Below the pieces are notes generated by a model, which had not been told where the DNA came from, searched no databases, and worked only from the letters and a program-made list of their open reading frames with translations. This document shows, one piece after another, positions 46,949 to 54,582 of a stretch of 64,000 nucleotides of DNA; within the stretch, counting starts at the first letter, position 1; each line of letters begins with the position of its first letter. Source of the stretch: Microbacterium jejuense (lineage in GTDB: Bacteria; Actinomycetota; Actinomycetes; Actinomycetales; Microbacteriaceae); NCBI RefSeq assembly GCF_019511665.1, contig NZ_JAEUAW010000004.1, positions 1 to 64,000 on the forward strand, in the 5' to 3' direction. Made by a program: the position numbers and the translations under genes.

Positions 46949-47635
46949 TCAGGGCGCGGATGCGCGGATCTCGACGCAGCAGCGGCCTTCGGCGGGCGCG
47001 AGCACAGGCGTGCGCTCGTCGTCGGTGGCGGCGGCGAGCCCGCGCACGAACTCCAGGTTCGCCTCGCAGATCAGGGTCGTGTGCCGGCGTGCGAGCACGT
47101 GGAAGGGGCAGTTCTCGAGCACGAGATCCGTGGATGCCGCACCCTCGGGCTGCCCGTCGCGCGGGGCATAGCCGCGCGCGGTGAGAGCGGCTTCGAGCCG
47201 GCCGGCTCCCGCGCCGATCGCCGCTCCGGCGGCGAACGCCTCGGACGCGAGCGCGTCGCGGACGGGCACGCCGGTCTCGTCGGCCTTCTCGGCCGCAGCG
47301 GCCAGCAGGTCGCCGACGAGCTCGTAGTGGCGCTCGGGGATCGTGGCCGATAGCTCGGTGTCGGTCGCGCGATAGAGCTTCGCCGGACGGCCGGCGCCGG
47401 GTCCTGTGCGACCCGAGCGCCGCGCGTACGAGACCGTCAGGAGGCCGGCATCCACGAGCCTGTCGAGGTTGAGGGCGACCGTGCTGCGGGGGATGCCCAG
47501 GGCTGTCGCGGCGTCGTCGCGGCTGATGGCGTGGTCGGCGGCCAGCCGGTACAGGTCGCGTCGCTGCGGGTCGGTGAGCGCGGCGACGGCGTCGGCCCGG
47601 TTGGGCGTCGGCGAGAGCGGCGATGATGTGCTCAC
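46949..47635 (-). CDS. COG2345-family (SufR-like) HTH regulator with cysteine-rich C-terminus
   Basis: A 228-residue regulator. A winged helix-turn-helix lies at about 15-80 (LTDPQRRDLYRLAADHAISR, AATALGIPRSTVALNLDRLV). The C-terminal third has NCPFHVLARRHTTLICEAN and GRCCVEI, the cysteine pattern of COG2345 proteins including SufR, which hold an Fe-S cluster. The Fe-S role here is inferred. It is divergent from the folE operon, 102 bp away, so it is the likely regulator of that operon. The GTG start at 47635 has only a weak ribosome site. Confidence 0.85.
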   Translation of the reverse strand: MSTSSPLSPTPNRADAVAALTDPQRRDLYRLAADHAISRDDAATALGIPRSTVALNLDRLVDAGLLTVSYARRSGRTGPGAGRPAKLYRATDTELSATIPERHYELVGDLLAAAAEKADETGVPVRDALASEAFAAGAAIGAGAGRLEAALTARGYAPRDGQPEGAASTDLVLENCPFHVLARRHTTLICEANLEFVRGLAAATDDERTPVLAPAEGRCCVEIRASAP

Positions 47636-47667
47636 GGAGGGGAGTCTACCTCTAAAAACATAAAGCT

Positions 47668-47696
47668 TGACAAAAGAATTGACCGGTTCTAGCGTC
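47668..47696 (+). promoter_or_regulatory. Likely promoter of the folE operon
   Basis: TTGACA at 47668-47673, a 17-bp gap, then TAGCGT at 47691-47696. It lies between the divergent COG2345 regulator and folE and overlaps an A/T-rich tract (ACATAAAGC) unusual for this genome, a likely regulator site. Confidence 0.55.
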
Positions 47697-47737
47697 GGGC
47701 TCAGACGCAGTCCCCGGCGGAGGCGAAGGAGCACGAC

Positions 47738-48328
47738 ATGTCGACCACGGCGCAGGCGGCCGCACTTCACGCGCTGCCCGATGACGAGGCGCCGGACCGC
47801 GAGCGTGCGATGGCCGCAGTCGCTGAACTGCTCGTCGCGCTCGGGCACGATCCCGACGCCGGCGATCTCGCCGAGACCCCGCGCAGAGTCGCCGACGCGT
47901 TCCTCGAGCTGCTCACGCCGGAGCCCTTCGAGATGACGACGTTCGCGAACGAGGAGGGCTACGACGAGCCCGTCGTCGTGCGCGGCATCCCGTTCGTCTC
48001 GCTGTGCCGGCACCACCTGCTGCCCTTCCGCGGCACCGCGACGGTGGGCTATCTGCCCGGCGATCACGTCGTCGGGCTCTCGAAGCTCGCCCTCGTCGTC
48101 TCCCATCACGCGCGCGCCCTGCAGGTGCAGGAGTCGCTCACGATGCAGATCGCACGAACGCTCGAGGGCGCCCTGGCCCCGCGCGGCGTCGGGGTGGTCA
48201 TCGAGGCCGAGCACCTGTGCATGTCGGTGCGCGGTGTGCGCGCAGACACTGCGCTGACGACGACCACCTGCTTCCGCGGCGAGTTCGCGGACGCACCCGC
48301 CCTGCAGGCGCGCTTCACCGGGGCGTGA
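47738..48328 (+). CDS. folE: GTP cyclohydrolase I
   Basis: A 196-residue enzyme converting GTP to 7,8-dihydroneopterin triphosphate, the first step of folate and pterin synthesis. Zinc and active-site residues are in SLCRHHLLPFRGTATVGYLP, and EAEHLCMSVRGVRA is the second zinc/substrate loop. LSKLALVVSHHARALQVQES is conserved. It is shorter at the N-terminus than E. coli FolE (222 residues) but keeps the catalytic core. It is the first gene of a four-gene operon with a flavoprotein, FolP2-like and RibD_C proteins. Confidence 0.95.
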   Translation: MSTTAQAAALHALPDDEAPDRERAMAAVAELLVALGHDPDAGDLAETPRRVADAFLELLTPEPFEMTTFANEEGYDEPVVVRGIPFVSLCRHHLLPFRGTATVGYLPGDHVVGLSKLALVVSHHARALQVQESLTMQIARTLEGALAPRGVGVVIEAEHLCMSVRGVRADTALTTTTCFRGEFADAPALQARFTGA

Positions 48329-48356
48329 CCGCCGCAGCCACGAGAGAGGAGTCGTG

Positions 48357-49595
48357 ATGACGCACATGCTGATCATCGGCGGAGGGCTCGCCGGCGGCAC
48401 CGCCGCCGAAGCGCTGCGCGACGAAGGCTTCGACGGCGACCTCACGGTCGTCGCGGCAGAGGCGCATCCGCCGTACCAGCGGCCGCCCCTCTCGAAGGGC
48501 TACCTCGCGGGCGACGAAGGGTTGGATGCCGTCATCCTGCATCCCGCCGAGTGGTATGCCGATCGCGGCATCCGTCTTGTGACGGGCGTGTCGGCGACGT
48601 CGCTCGACCCCGGCGCCCACACTGTCGAGCTCGAGGACGGTGAACGCCTCGCGTACGACGCGGTGCTGCTCGCCACCGGCGCGACGCCGCGCATGCTCCG
48701 GCTGGACGGCCACGACCTGCCCGGCGTCGTGACCCTCCGCCGGCTCGACGACTCCGACGCGCTCGCCGCGCAGCTGCGCGAGGGCGGCACGAAGCTCGTG
48801 GTGATCGGCGGGGGCTGGATCGGCATGGAGGTCGCGGCCACCGCCCGCGGGTTCGGCAACGCCGTGACGATCCTCGAGCGCGACCCGGTGCCGCTCGCCG
48901 CGGCGCTCGGCGCCGAGATGGGCGAGGTGTTCCGCCGCCTCCATGTCGAGCACGGCGTGGACCTGCGCACCTCGGTGGGCATCGACCGCATCGTGGGCGA
49001 TGGGCGCGCTCAGGGCGTCGTGGTCGACGGAGAGACGGTCCCGGCCGACCTCGTGCTCGTCGGCGTCGGAGCGGCTCCCGACACCGCGCTCGCCGAGGCG
49101 GCGGGTCTGCGGCTGAACAACGGGATCCTCGTCGATTCCGCGCTGCGCACGAGCGCCCCCGACGTCTACGCGGCGGGCGACGTGGCGAACGCCTTCCACC
49201 CGGTGCTGCAGCGCCACCTGCGCAGCGAGCACTGGGCCAATGCCCTGAGCGCGGGCAAGGTCGCCGCACGGTCGATGCTCGGGCTGCCGGCATCCCTCGA
49301 CGACATCCCGTACTTCTACACCGATCAGTACGACCTCGGCATGGAGCTGTCGGGCTACGCGCCGCTCATGACGGATGCCGCGCTCGTCGTGCGCGGAGAC
49401 CTCGAGGCGCGCGAGTTCATCGCCTTCTGGACCGACGCCATCTCGTCGGGAGAAGAGGGGCGGGTGGTCGCCGGCATGAACGTCAACGTGTGGGACGTGA
49501 ACGAGCAGGTGCAGGAGCTGATCCGCTCGGGCGTGCGCATCGACCCGGCACGGCTGAAGGACCCCGAAGTGCCGCTGGAGGACCTGCTGCCGTGA
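48357..49595 (+). CDS. Ferredoxin-reductase-like FAD oxidoreductase
   Basis: A 412-residue FAD/NAD(P)H oxidoreductase of the bacterial ferredoxin/putidaredoxin reductase type. FAD-binding IIGGGLAGGTAAEALRDEG at the N-terminus, NAD-binding VVIGGGWIGMEVAATARGFG in the middle, YAAGDVANAFHPVLQRHLRS near the FAD ribityl contact and a C-terminal Reductase_C domain are seen. The partner ferredoxin is not encoded nearby. ATG 48357 is chosen since AGGAG lies 5 bp upstream; GTG 48354 is too close. It is inside a pterin operon, which is unusual and suggests an electron-transfer step on a pterin or Fe-S protein. Confidence 0.88.
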   Translation: MTHMLIIGGGLAGGTAAEALRDEGFDGDLTVVAAEAHPPYQRPPLSKGYLAGDEGLDAVILHPAEWYADRGIRLVTGVSATSLDPGAHTVELEDGERLAYDAVLLATGATPRMLRLDGHDLPGVVTLRRLDDSDALAAQLREGGTKLVVIGGGWIGMEVAATARGFGNAVTILERDPVPLAAALGAEMGEVFRRLHVEHGVDLRTSVGIDRIVGDGRAQGVVVDGETVPADLVLVGVGAAPDTALAEAAGLRLNNGILVDSALRTSAPDVYAAGDVANAFHPVLQRHLRSEHWANALSAGKVAARSMLGLPASLDDIPYFYTDQYDLGMELSGYAPLMTDAALVVRGDLEAREFIAFWTDAISSGEEGRVVAGMNVNVWDVNEQVQELIRSGVRIDPARLKDPEVPLEDLLP

Positions 49596-50479
49596 CTGTG
49601 CTGACGGATTGCGTGCTCGACGTGCCGGGCGGGGCGCTCGACCTGTCGCAGCACGTCGCGGTCATGGCGATCGTGAACCGCACGCCCGACTCGTTCTACG
49701 ACCGCGGCGCGACGTTCGCGCTCGATGCGGCCGTGGCCGCCGGGGTGGCGGCGGTCGAGGCGGGCGCCGAGATCGTCGACGTCGGCGGAGTGAAGTTCGC
49801 GCCGGGACCACCCGTGCCCGTCGAGGACGAGATCGCCCGGGTCGTGCCGGTCGTCCGGGAGCTCGCCCCGCTCACGCGCGTGAGCGTCGACACCTTCCAC
49901 CCCGGTGTGGCTGCCGCGGCGATCGACGCGGGCGCCGCGATCATCAACGACACGACAGGCCTCCACGATCCGGCGATGGCCGACGTGATCGCCGCCGGCG
50001 GGGCCGGGGTCGTGATCGCCCACAGCCTCGCGGCGCCGCGCACGCAGCATCCTCTTCCGCACTACGACGACGTCATCGGCGACGTCGCCGCGTTCCTCGC
50101 CACGCGTCGCGACCTGGCGCTGGAGCGAGGCGTGCCGCTGGAGCGCATCGTGCTCGACCCGGGGCACGACCTCAACAAGAACACGCGGCAGTCGCTCGAG
50201 CTCACGCGGCGACTGGGCGAGCTGGCGGGGATGGGATCCCCGCTGCTGGTCGCGCTGTCGAACAAGGACTTCGTCGGCGAGACGCTCGACCGCGAGCGCG
50301 GCGACCGGCTGCCCGGCTCGCTCGCCGCCGCGGTGTACTGCGCGCTGCACGGCGCGCGGATCATCCGCGCGCACAACGTGCGCGAGACCGTCGACGCGAT
50401 GCGCATGGTCGAGGCGATCCTCGGCTGGCGCGACCCCGCCTACGAGCTGCACAACACGCGCCCCGAGGGGAACGACTGA
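49592..50479 (+). CDS. folP2: Dihydropteroate-synthase-like protein, FolP2 type
   Basis: A 295-residue TIM-barrel protein of the DHPS family. AIVNRTPDSFYDRGATF is the FolP2-like version of the DHPS signature. INDTTGLHDPAMADVIAAGG, LDPGHDLNKNTRQSLEL and LVALSNKDFVGETLDRERG (pterin-binding lysine) and RAHNVRETVDAM (phosphate arginine) are present. It is closest to the mycobacterial FolP2 group, which is reported not to make dihydropteroate in the same way as FolP1. GTG 49592 overlaps the flavoprotein stop, so the two are coupled. Confidence 0.88.
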   Translation: MTVLTDCVLDVPGGALDLSQHVAVMAIVNRTPDSFYDRGATFALDAAVAAGVAAVEAGAEIVDVGGVKFAPGPPVPVEDEIARVVPVVRELAPLTRVSVDTFHPGVAAAAIDAGAAIINDTTGLHDPAMADVIAAGGAGVVIAHSLAAPRTQHPLPHYDDVIGDVAAFLATRRDLALERGVPLERIVLDPGHDLNKNTRQSLELTRRLGELAGMGSPLLVALSNKDFVGETLDRERGDRLPGSLAAAVYCALHGARIIRAHNVRETVDAMRMVEAILGWRDPAYELHNTRPEGND

Positions 50480-50480
50480 C

Positions 50481-51185
50481 ATGCCCACGCGCTCCGAGCT
50501 GTTCGACGCATACGCCCTGCACGGACGCGACGGCACGCGCGTGCGCATGAACTTCGTGTCGTCGGCCGACGGCGCGGTGACCCTCGGCGGTCGCAGCGGT
50601 GCCCTCGGCGGCGGCACCGACCGTGCGCTGATGCAGGTGCTGCGGGCGATGGCGGACGTCGTGCTCGTCGGGGCGGGCACGGTGCGGGCAGAGGGGTACG
50701 GCGGGGTGCGCGTGCGCGACGGCGACCTCGAATGGCGCCGTTCGCGAGGGCTGGAGGATCAGCCGGCGCTCGCGGTGGTCAGCGGCGAGCTGCGTCTCGA
50801 GCCCGGTGATCCCGTGTTCGCGGAGGCGGTGCGGCGGCCGGTTCTGGTCACGACGGATGCCGCGGCCGACGCGCGTGGGTCGCTCTTCGAGCCGGTGGCC
50901 ACGGTGATCGCGTGCGGCGGCGACGCGGTCGACCTCGGCATGATGCTCGACGCGTTCGTCCGCCGCGGCTGGACGCAGGTGCTGTGCGAGGGCGGGCCGC
51001 ACCTGTTCGGCGCGCTGCTGGCCGATGGCCTCGTCGACGAGGTGTGCGTGACCGTGGCGCCGCGCTTCGTCGGCGGCGAGGCGGGCCGCATCGTGCAGGG
51101 CGTGGCGGAGGGTGACCGCCGGTTCGCGCTCGCGGGCGTCGTCACCGATGACGAGGGCTTCGCCTTCCTGCGGTACGCGCGCTGA
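50481..51185 (+). CDS. RibD_C / DHFR-fold reductase
   Basis: A 234-residue dihydrofolate-reductase-fold protein of the RibD C-terminal family. MNFVSSADGAVTLGGRSGAL is the N-terminal substrate strand, RAMADVVLVGAGTVRAEGYG the NADPH-binding region and VLCEGGPHLFGALLADGLVD the conserved glycine loop. It lacks the RibD deaminase domain. It starts 1 bp after the FolP2-like stop. In this operon it could reduce a pteridine or pyrimidine; the substrate is not known. Confidence 0.88.
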   Translation: MPTRSELFDAYALHGRDGTRVRMNFVSSADGAVTLGGRSGALGGGTDRALMQVLRAMADVVLVGAGTVRAEGYGGVRVRDGDLEWRRSRGLEDQPALAVVSGELRLEPGDPVFAEAVRRPVLVTTDAAADARGSLFEPVATVIACGGDAVDLGMMLDAFVRRGWTQVLCEGGPHLFGALLADGLVDEVCVTVAPRFVGGEAGRIVQGVAEGDRRFALAGVVTDDEGFAFLRYAR

Positions 51186-51223
51186 CGCGGCCGAAGCGAG
51201 CGAGTCCGCCCGGTTCCGGGTCG

Positions 51224-51775
51224 TCAGCGCGGATCGAGGGCCGAGCGCACGACGAGCTCGACGGTCGGGCGGATCGGCAGGTCGGGCGCGACGGTGAGCC
51301 GGTTCACGATGATCCCGGCGCACGTGGCGAGCAGCGACCGTGCGGCGAGGTCGGGCGCCGGTGCGCCGAGGAGTCGCAGTCGGTCGCGCGTCCACTCCTC
51401 GAACATCGACCGCTGTGTCGTGACCGCCGGCTGGGCGCCAGGAGCGGCTGTCGTCTCGAGGAAGAGCGCGTACCGGGCGCGTGTGCGGACCGCGTTGCGC
51501 CCCGTGGCGTCTTCCAACAGGAGCGTCAGCACGTCGATGACCTCGTCCGGCGTGGCCGCCGGTGCCATCGCCGTGGTCAGATCCGCGCGCTCCTGCTCCG
51601 CGATCCACACTACGACGCCGGCGACGAGGGCGTCCCGGGTGCGGAACCAGTTCGACGTCGAGCCACGGGGAAGATCGGCGTCGGCGTCCACACGAGCGTG
51701 GGTGAGTGCGCGGACCCCCTGTTCGCCGACGAGCCGCACGGCGGCTTCGAGGGCCCTGTCGCGTGTCGTCGCCAT
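51224..51775 (-). CDS. TetR-family repressor
   Basis: A 183-residue TetR regulator. The helix-turn-helix is at about 22-50 (GVRALTHARVDADADLPRGS then SNWFRTRDALVAGVV). The C-terminal ligand domain is helical. ATG 51775 has AAGG upstream; GTG 51781 is the longer option. It is divergent from the membrane protein at 51845, and two palindromic operators lie between, so it probably represses both itself and that operon. Confidence 0.9.
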   Translation of the reverse strand: MATTRDRALEAAVRLVGEQGVRALTHARVDADADLPRGSTSNWFRTRDALVAGVVVWIAEQERADLTTAMAPAATPDEVIDVLTLLLEDATGRNAVRTRARYALFLETTAAPGAQPAVTTQRSMFEEWTRDRLRLLGAPAPDLAARSLLATCAGIIVNRLTVAPDLPIRPTVELVVRSALDPR

Positions 51776-51797
51776 GAGCACGACCTTAGCAGGAGTT

Positions 51798-51811
51798 ACT
51801 ACGAATATAGT
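51798..51811. promoter_or_regulatory. TetR operator 1 (imperfect)
   Basis: ACTACGAATATAGT, outer ACTA/TAGT palindromic. It is 22 bp from operator 2, within the divergent promoter region. Confidence 0.7.
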
Positions 51812-51819
51812 GACAGCTC

Positions 51820-51833
51820 ACTACGAACGTAGT
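51820..51833. promoter_or_regulatory. TetR operator 2 (perfect)
   Basis: ACTACGAACGTAGT has perfect 6-bp arms and a 2-bp centre. It overlaps a -10-like TAGTAT at 51830-51835, so binding should block transcription of the membrane-protein gene, whose mRNA may be nearly leaderless. Confidence 0.75.
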
Positions 51834-51844
51834 ATCTTGTGCGC

Positions 51845-52261
51845 ATGGGGTATATCGTGCTCGTCGCCGGACTCGTCCAAGCGGCGGTCGGTGTCGCTCT
51901 CCTGCTGTCGTGGGCGCGACATGCCCGCGGGCGCGACGCCGGGCTGATCGTCACCCATGTCGTGGCGATGCTGGGGTTCTTCGTGCCGTGGGCGCTCTTC
52001 ATCGCGACGGGTGAGCCGCTGTGGGCATGGGCGGGCTTCGCCGTTCTGGTCCTGTTCATCGGCTTCGGCGACACCGAGGTGGTCCGCCGCACGAGCCGCG
52101 ACCGCGGTGTGACGAAGCCGCGACTGCGGGACTACTGGCGATCCATGATCGCCGTCTGCGCCGGACGGTACGGGCACGCCCTGCAGTTCCACACGCTCTT
52201 CAGCGCCGCCGTGTTCTTCCCCGCCCTGGGCGTGGCGATCGCCGCGACGGCAGGGGTGTGA
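51845..52261 (+). CDS. Membrane protein of unknown function, about 138 aa
   Basis: A small hydrophobic protein with about four membrane helices (IVLVAGLVQAAVGVALLLSW, LIVTHVVAMLGFFVPWALFI, AGFAVLVLFIGFGDTEV, AAVFFPALGVAIAATAGV). Two basic loops (RRTSRDRGVTKPRLRDYWRS) face the cytoplasm. I do not recognise a family. ATG 51845 is chosen; GTG 51839 is an alternative. It is controlled from the two TetR operators and is followed by the SRPBCC gene. Confidence 0.75.
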   Translation: MGYIVLVAGLVQAAVGVALLLSWARHARGRDAGLIVTHVVAMLGFFVPWALFIATGEPLWAWAGFAVLVLFIGFGDTEVVRRTSRDRGVTKPRLRDYWRSMIAVCAGRYGHALQFHTLFSAAVFFPALGVAIAATAGV

Positions 52262-52316
52262 CCTGCGGCGCGCAGACATCGAGTCCGAGATCGGCGACAG
52301 AGAAGGGACGATCATC

Positions 52317-52793
52317 ATGAGTCAGACAGAAGAGGGCAGCGCTCTCGCAGTGCGGGCGCAGCGTGAGCTGCGAGCGACGGCGGACGACGTGTTCGACGCG
52401 CTGGTCGATCCCGAGAAGCAGAAGAGATGGCTGTCTCCGCTCGGCGCAGACGAAGGCGGTGTCGAGACGTCGGTCGACCTGCGCGTCGGCGGTGCGTGGG
52501 AGGCCAGCTTCCGCCCCGATCCTGAGACGCAGGTGCACGACGTGCAGACGTACGTCCGGATCGACCGGCCGCATCGGCTGGTCACGGACGTCGTCTCGGA
52601 GTCGGTCATCGGCGGTCAGCCGATGCCCACGCTGAGGTCGCGCATCGACATCACACTCACGCCGACGGAGGCGGGCACGATGATGACCGCCGAGCAGACG
52701 GGCTTCCCGAGCGCGCAGATGAGGGACTTCTTCGAGGCCGCGGTCTGGCCGTCCGCGTTCGACCGCATCGAGGGCTATCTCGGGAGCCGGTGA
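52317..52793 (+). CDS. SRPBCC / AHSA1-like protein
   Basis: A 158-residue START-like helix-grip protein of the activator-of-Hsp90 ATPase homologue (AHSA1) group. It starts ELRATADDVFDALVDPEKQK and has WLSPLGADEGG, GGAWEASFRPDPETQVHDVQ and the C-terminal helix FDRIEGYLGSR. Such proteins bind hydrophobic ligands. It follows the membrane protein after 55 bp, so the TetR regulon probably includes it. The ligand is unknown. Confidence 0.85.
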   Translation: MSQTEEGSALAVRAQRELRATADDVFDALVDPEKQKRWLSPLGADEGGVETSVDLRVGGAWEASFRPDPETQVHDVQTYVRIDRPHRLVTDVVSESVIGGQPMPTLRSRIDITLTPTEAGTMMTAEQTGFPSAQMRDFFEAAVWPSAFDRIEGYLGSR

Positions 52794-52815
52794 TCGGCGT
52801 CTCCCCGTGCAGCGG

Positions 52816-52856
52816 GGGAATGCCGCGACCTCCTGCGGGGGCAGGTGGCGGCATCC
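52816..52856. terminator. Bidirectional hairpin between SRPBCC and XPB genes
   Basis: GGGAATGCCGCGACCT and the reverse-complementary AGGTGGCGGCATCCC pair with a couple of mismatches. It lies between the converging SRPBCC and XPB genes. Confidence 0.65.
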
Positions 52857-52871
52857 CGCATCCGACCGGCG

Positions 52872-54530
52872 CTACGCCGCGAGGGAGTGGGCGTCGAGGA
52901 TCGTGTAGGCGTAGCCCTGCTCGGCGAGGAAGCGCTGGCGGTTCTGCGCGAAGTCCTGGTCGACGGTGTCGCGGGCGATGAGCGTGTAGAAGCTCGCCGT
53001 GTGGTTGGACTGCTTGGGGCGCAGCAGGCGCCCGAGACGCTGGGCCTCCTCCTGGCGCGACCCGAAGGATCCCGACACCTGGATGGCGACGGATGCCTCG
53101 GGCAGATCGATCGAGAAGTTCGCGACCTTCGACACCACGAGCACCGAGATGTCGCCCACGCGGAACGCCTGGTAGAGCTCTTCGCGCTCGTCGACGGGGG
53201 TCTGACCCGTGATCTTCGGGGCGTCGAGCGCCTCGGCGAGCACGTCGATCTGGTCGAGGTACTGGCCGATGATGAGGATGCGCTCGCCCTCGTGCCGCTC
53301 GACGAGCTGCTTCACGACGCCGATCTTGGCCGGTGCCGTCGCCGCGAGGCGGTAGCGCTCGTCGTCGGCGGCGGCCGCGTACTCCAGGCGGTCGTAGGCG
53401 GGGAGGTCGACACGCACCTCGTAGCAGACGGCGGGGGAGATGAAGCCCTGGGCCTCGATCTCCTTCCACGGCGCGTCGAACCGCTTGGGTCCGATGAGGC
53501 TGAACACGTCACCCTCGCGGCCGTCCTCGCGCACGAGCGTCGCGGTGAGGCCCAGGCGGCGACGCGCCTGCAGGTCTGCGGTGAGCTTGAACACCGGCGC
53601 CGGCAGCAGGTGCACCTCGTCGTACACGATGAGGCCCCAGTCCAGTGCGTCCAGCAGCGCGAGGTGGGCATACTGGCCCTTCCGCTTCGCCGTGAGGATC
53701 TGGTACGTCGCGATCGTGACGGGCTTGATCTCCTTGGTCTGCCCCGAGTACTCGCCGATCTCCTCGGGTGTGAGCGACGTGCGCTTGAGCAGCTCGTCGC
53801 GCCACTGCCGTGCGCTCACCGTGTTGGTGACGAGGATGAGGGTCGTCGTCTTTGTCTCGGCCATCGCGGCCGCACCGACGAGGGTCTTGCCGGCGCCGCA
53901 GGGCAGCACCACGACGCCCGAGCCGCCGTCGGTGAAGATGTCGACGGCCTTGCGCTGGTACGGCCTCAGGTTCCATCCGTCCTCTTCGAGGTCGATGGGA
54001 TGCGGGGTGCCCGGCGTGTAGCCGGCGAGGTCCTCCGCGGGCCAGCCGATCTTGAGCAGCTCCTGCTTGATGTGCCCGCGCGCCCACGCGTCGATCACGA
54101 ACGCGTCGGGGGAGGGGCGGCCGATCAGCAGCGGCTGGATGCGCTTGTTCTTCGACACCTCGGCGAGGACGGCGGCGTCCGTCGACCGCAGGATGAGCTC
54201 GCCGCCCGACCCGTCCTCGGCGACAGAGGCGCGCTCGATGACGAGGCGGCCGTAGCGGCCCACCGTCTCGGCGATGTCGATCGACACCGAGGGCGGCACC
54301 GGGAACCGCGACCACCTGTCGAGCGTCGCCAGCATGTCGTCGGCGTCGTGACCGGCTGCGCGGGCGTTCCACAGCCCGAGACGCGTGATCCGGTACGTGT
54401 GGATGTGCTCGGGCGCGCGCTCCAGCTCCGCGAAGATGGCGAGCTCGTGCCGCGCGCTCTCGGCATCCGGATGCGCGACTTCGAGCAGCACCGTGCGGTC
54501 GCTCTGGACGATGAGGGGTCCGTCAGCCAT
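52872..54530 (-). CDS. Bacterial XPB/ERCC3-family DNA helicase
   Basis: A 552-residue superfamily 2 helicase resembling archaeal/eukaryal XPB. An N-terminal damage-recognition-like domain (about 60-150) precedes helicase motif I PCGAGKT (about 215), motif II DEVH (YDEVHLLP) and the XPB RED motif (VREDGREGD). The C-terminal lobe has GQYLDQIDVLAEAL and RLGRLLRPKQSNH. It probably works in repair or transcription-linked processes. It lies 52 bp downstream of its usual partner, the helicase-associated-domain gene at 54583, a pair known from mycobacteria. Confidence 0.93.
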   Translation of the reverse strand: MADGPLIVQSDRTVLLEVAHPDAESARHELAIFAELERAPEHIHTYRITRLGLWNARAAGHDADDMLATLDRWSRFPVPPSVSIDIAETVGRYGRLVIERASVAEDGSGGELILRSTDAAVLAEVSKNKRIQPLLIGRPSPDAFVIDAWARGHIKQELLKIGWPAEDLAGYTPGTPHPIDLEEDGWNLRPYQRKAVDIFTDGGSGVVVLPCGAGKTLVGAAAMAETKTTTLILVTNTVSARQWRDELLKRTSLTPEEIGEYSGQTKEIKPVTIATYQILTAKRKGQYAHLALLDALDWGLIVYDEVHLLPAPVFKLTADLQARRRLGLTATLVREDGREGDVFSLIGPKRFDAPWKEIEAQGFISPAVCYEVRVDLPAYDRLEYAAAADDERYRLAATAPAKIGVVKQLVERHEGERILIIGQYLDQIDVLAEALDAPKITGQTPVDEREELYQAFRVGDISVLVVSKVANFSIDLPEASVAIQVSGSFGSRQEEAQRLGRLLRPKQSNHTASFYTLIARDTVDQDFAQNRQRFLAEQGYAYTILDAHSLAA

Positions 54531-54582
54531 AACGAGCCAGTCTACCGGCGGACTCGGCGAGGGGGACCGGGATGCCGCGGCC

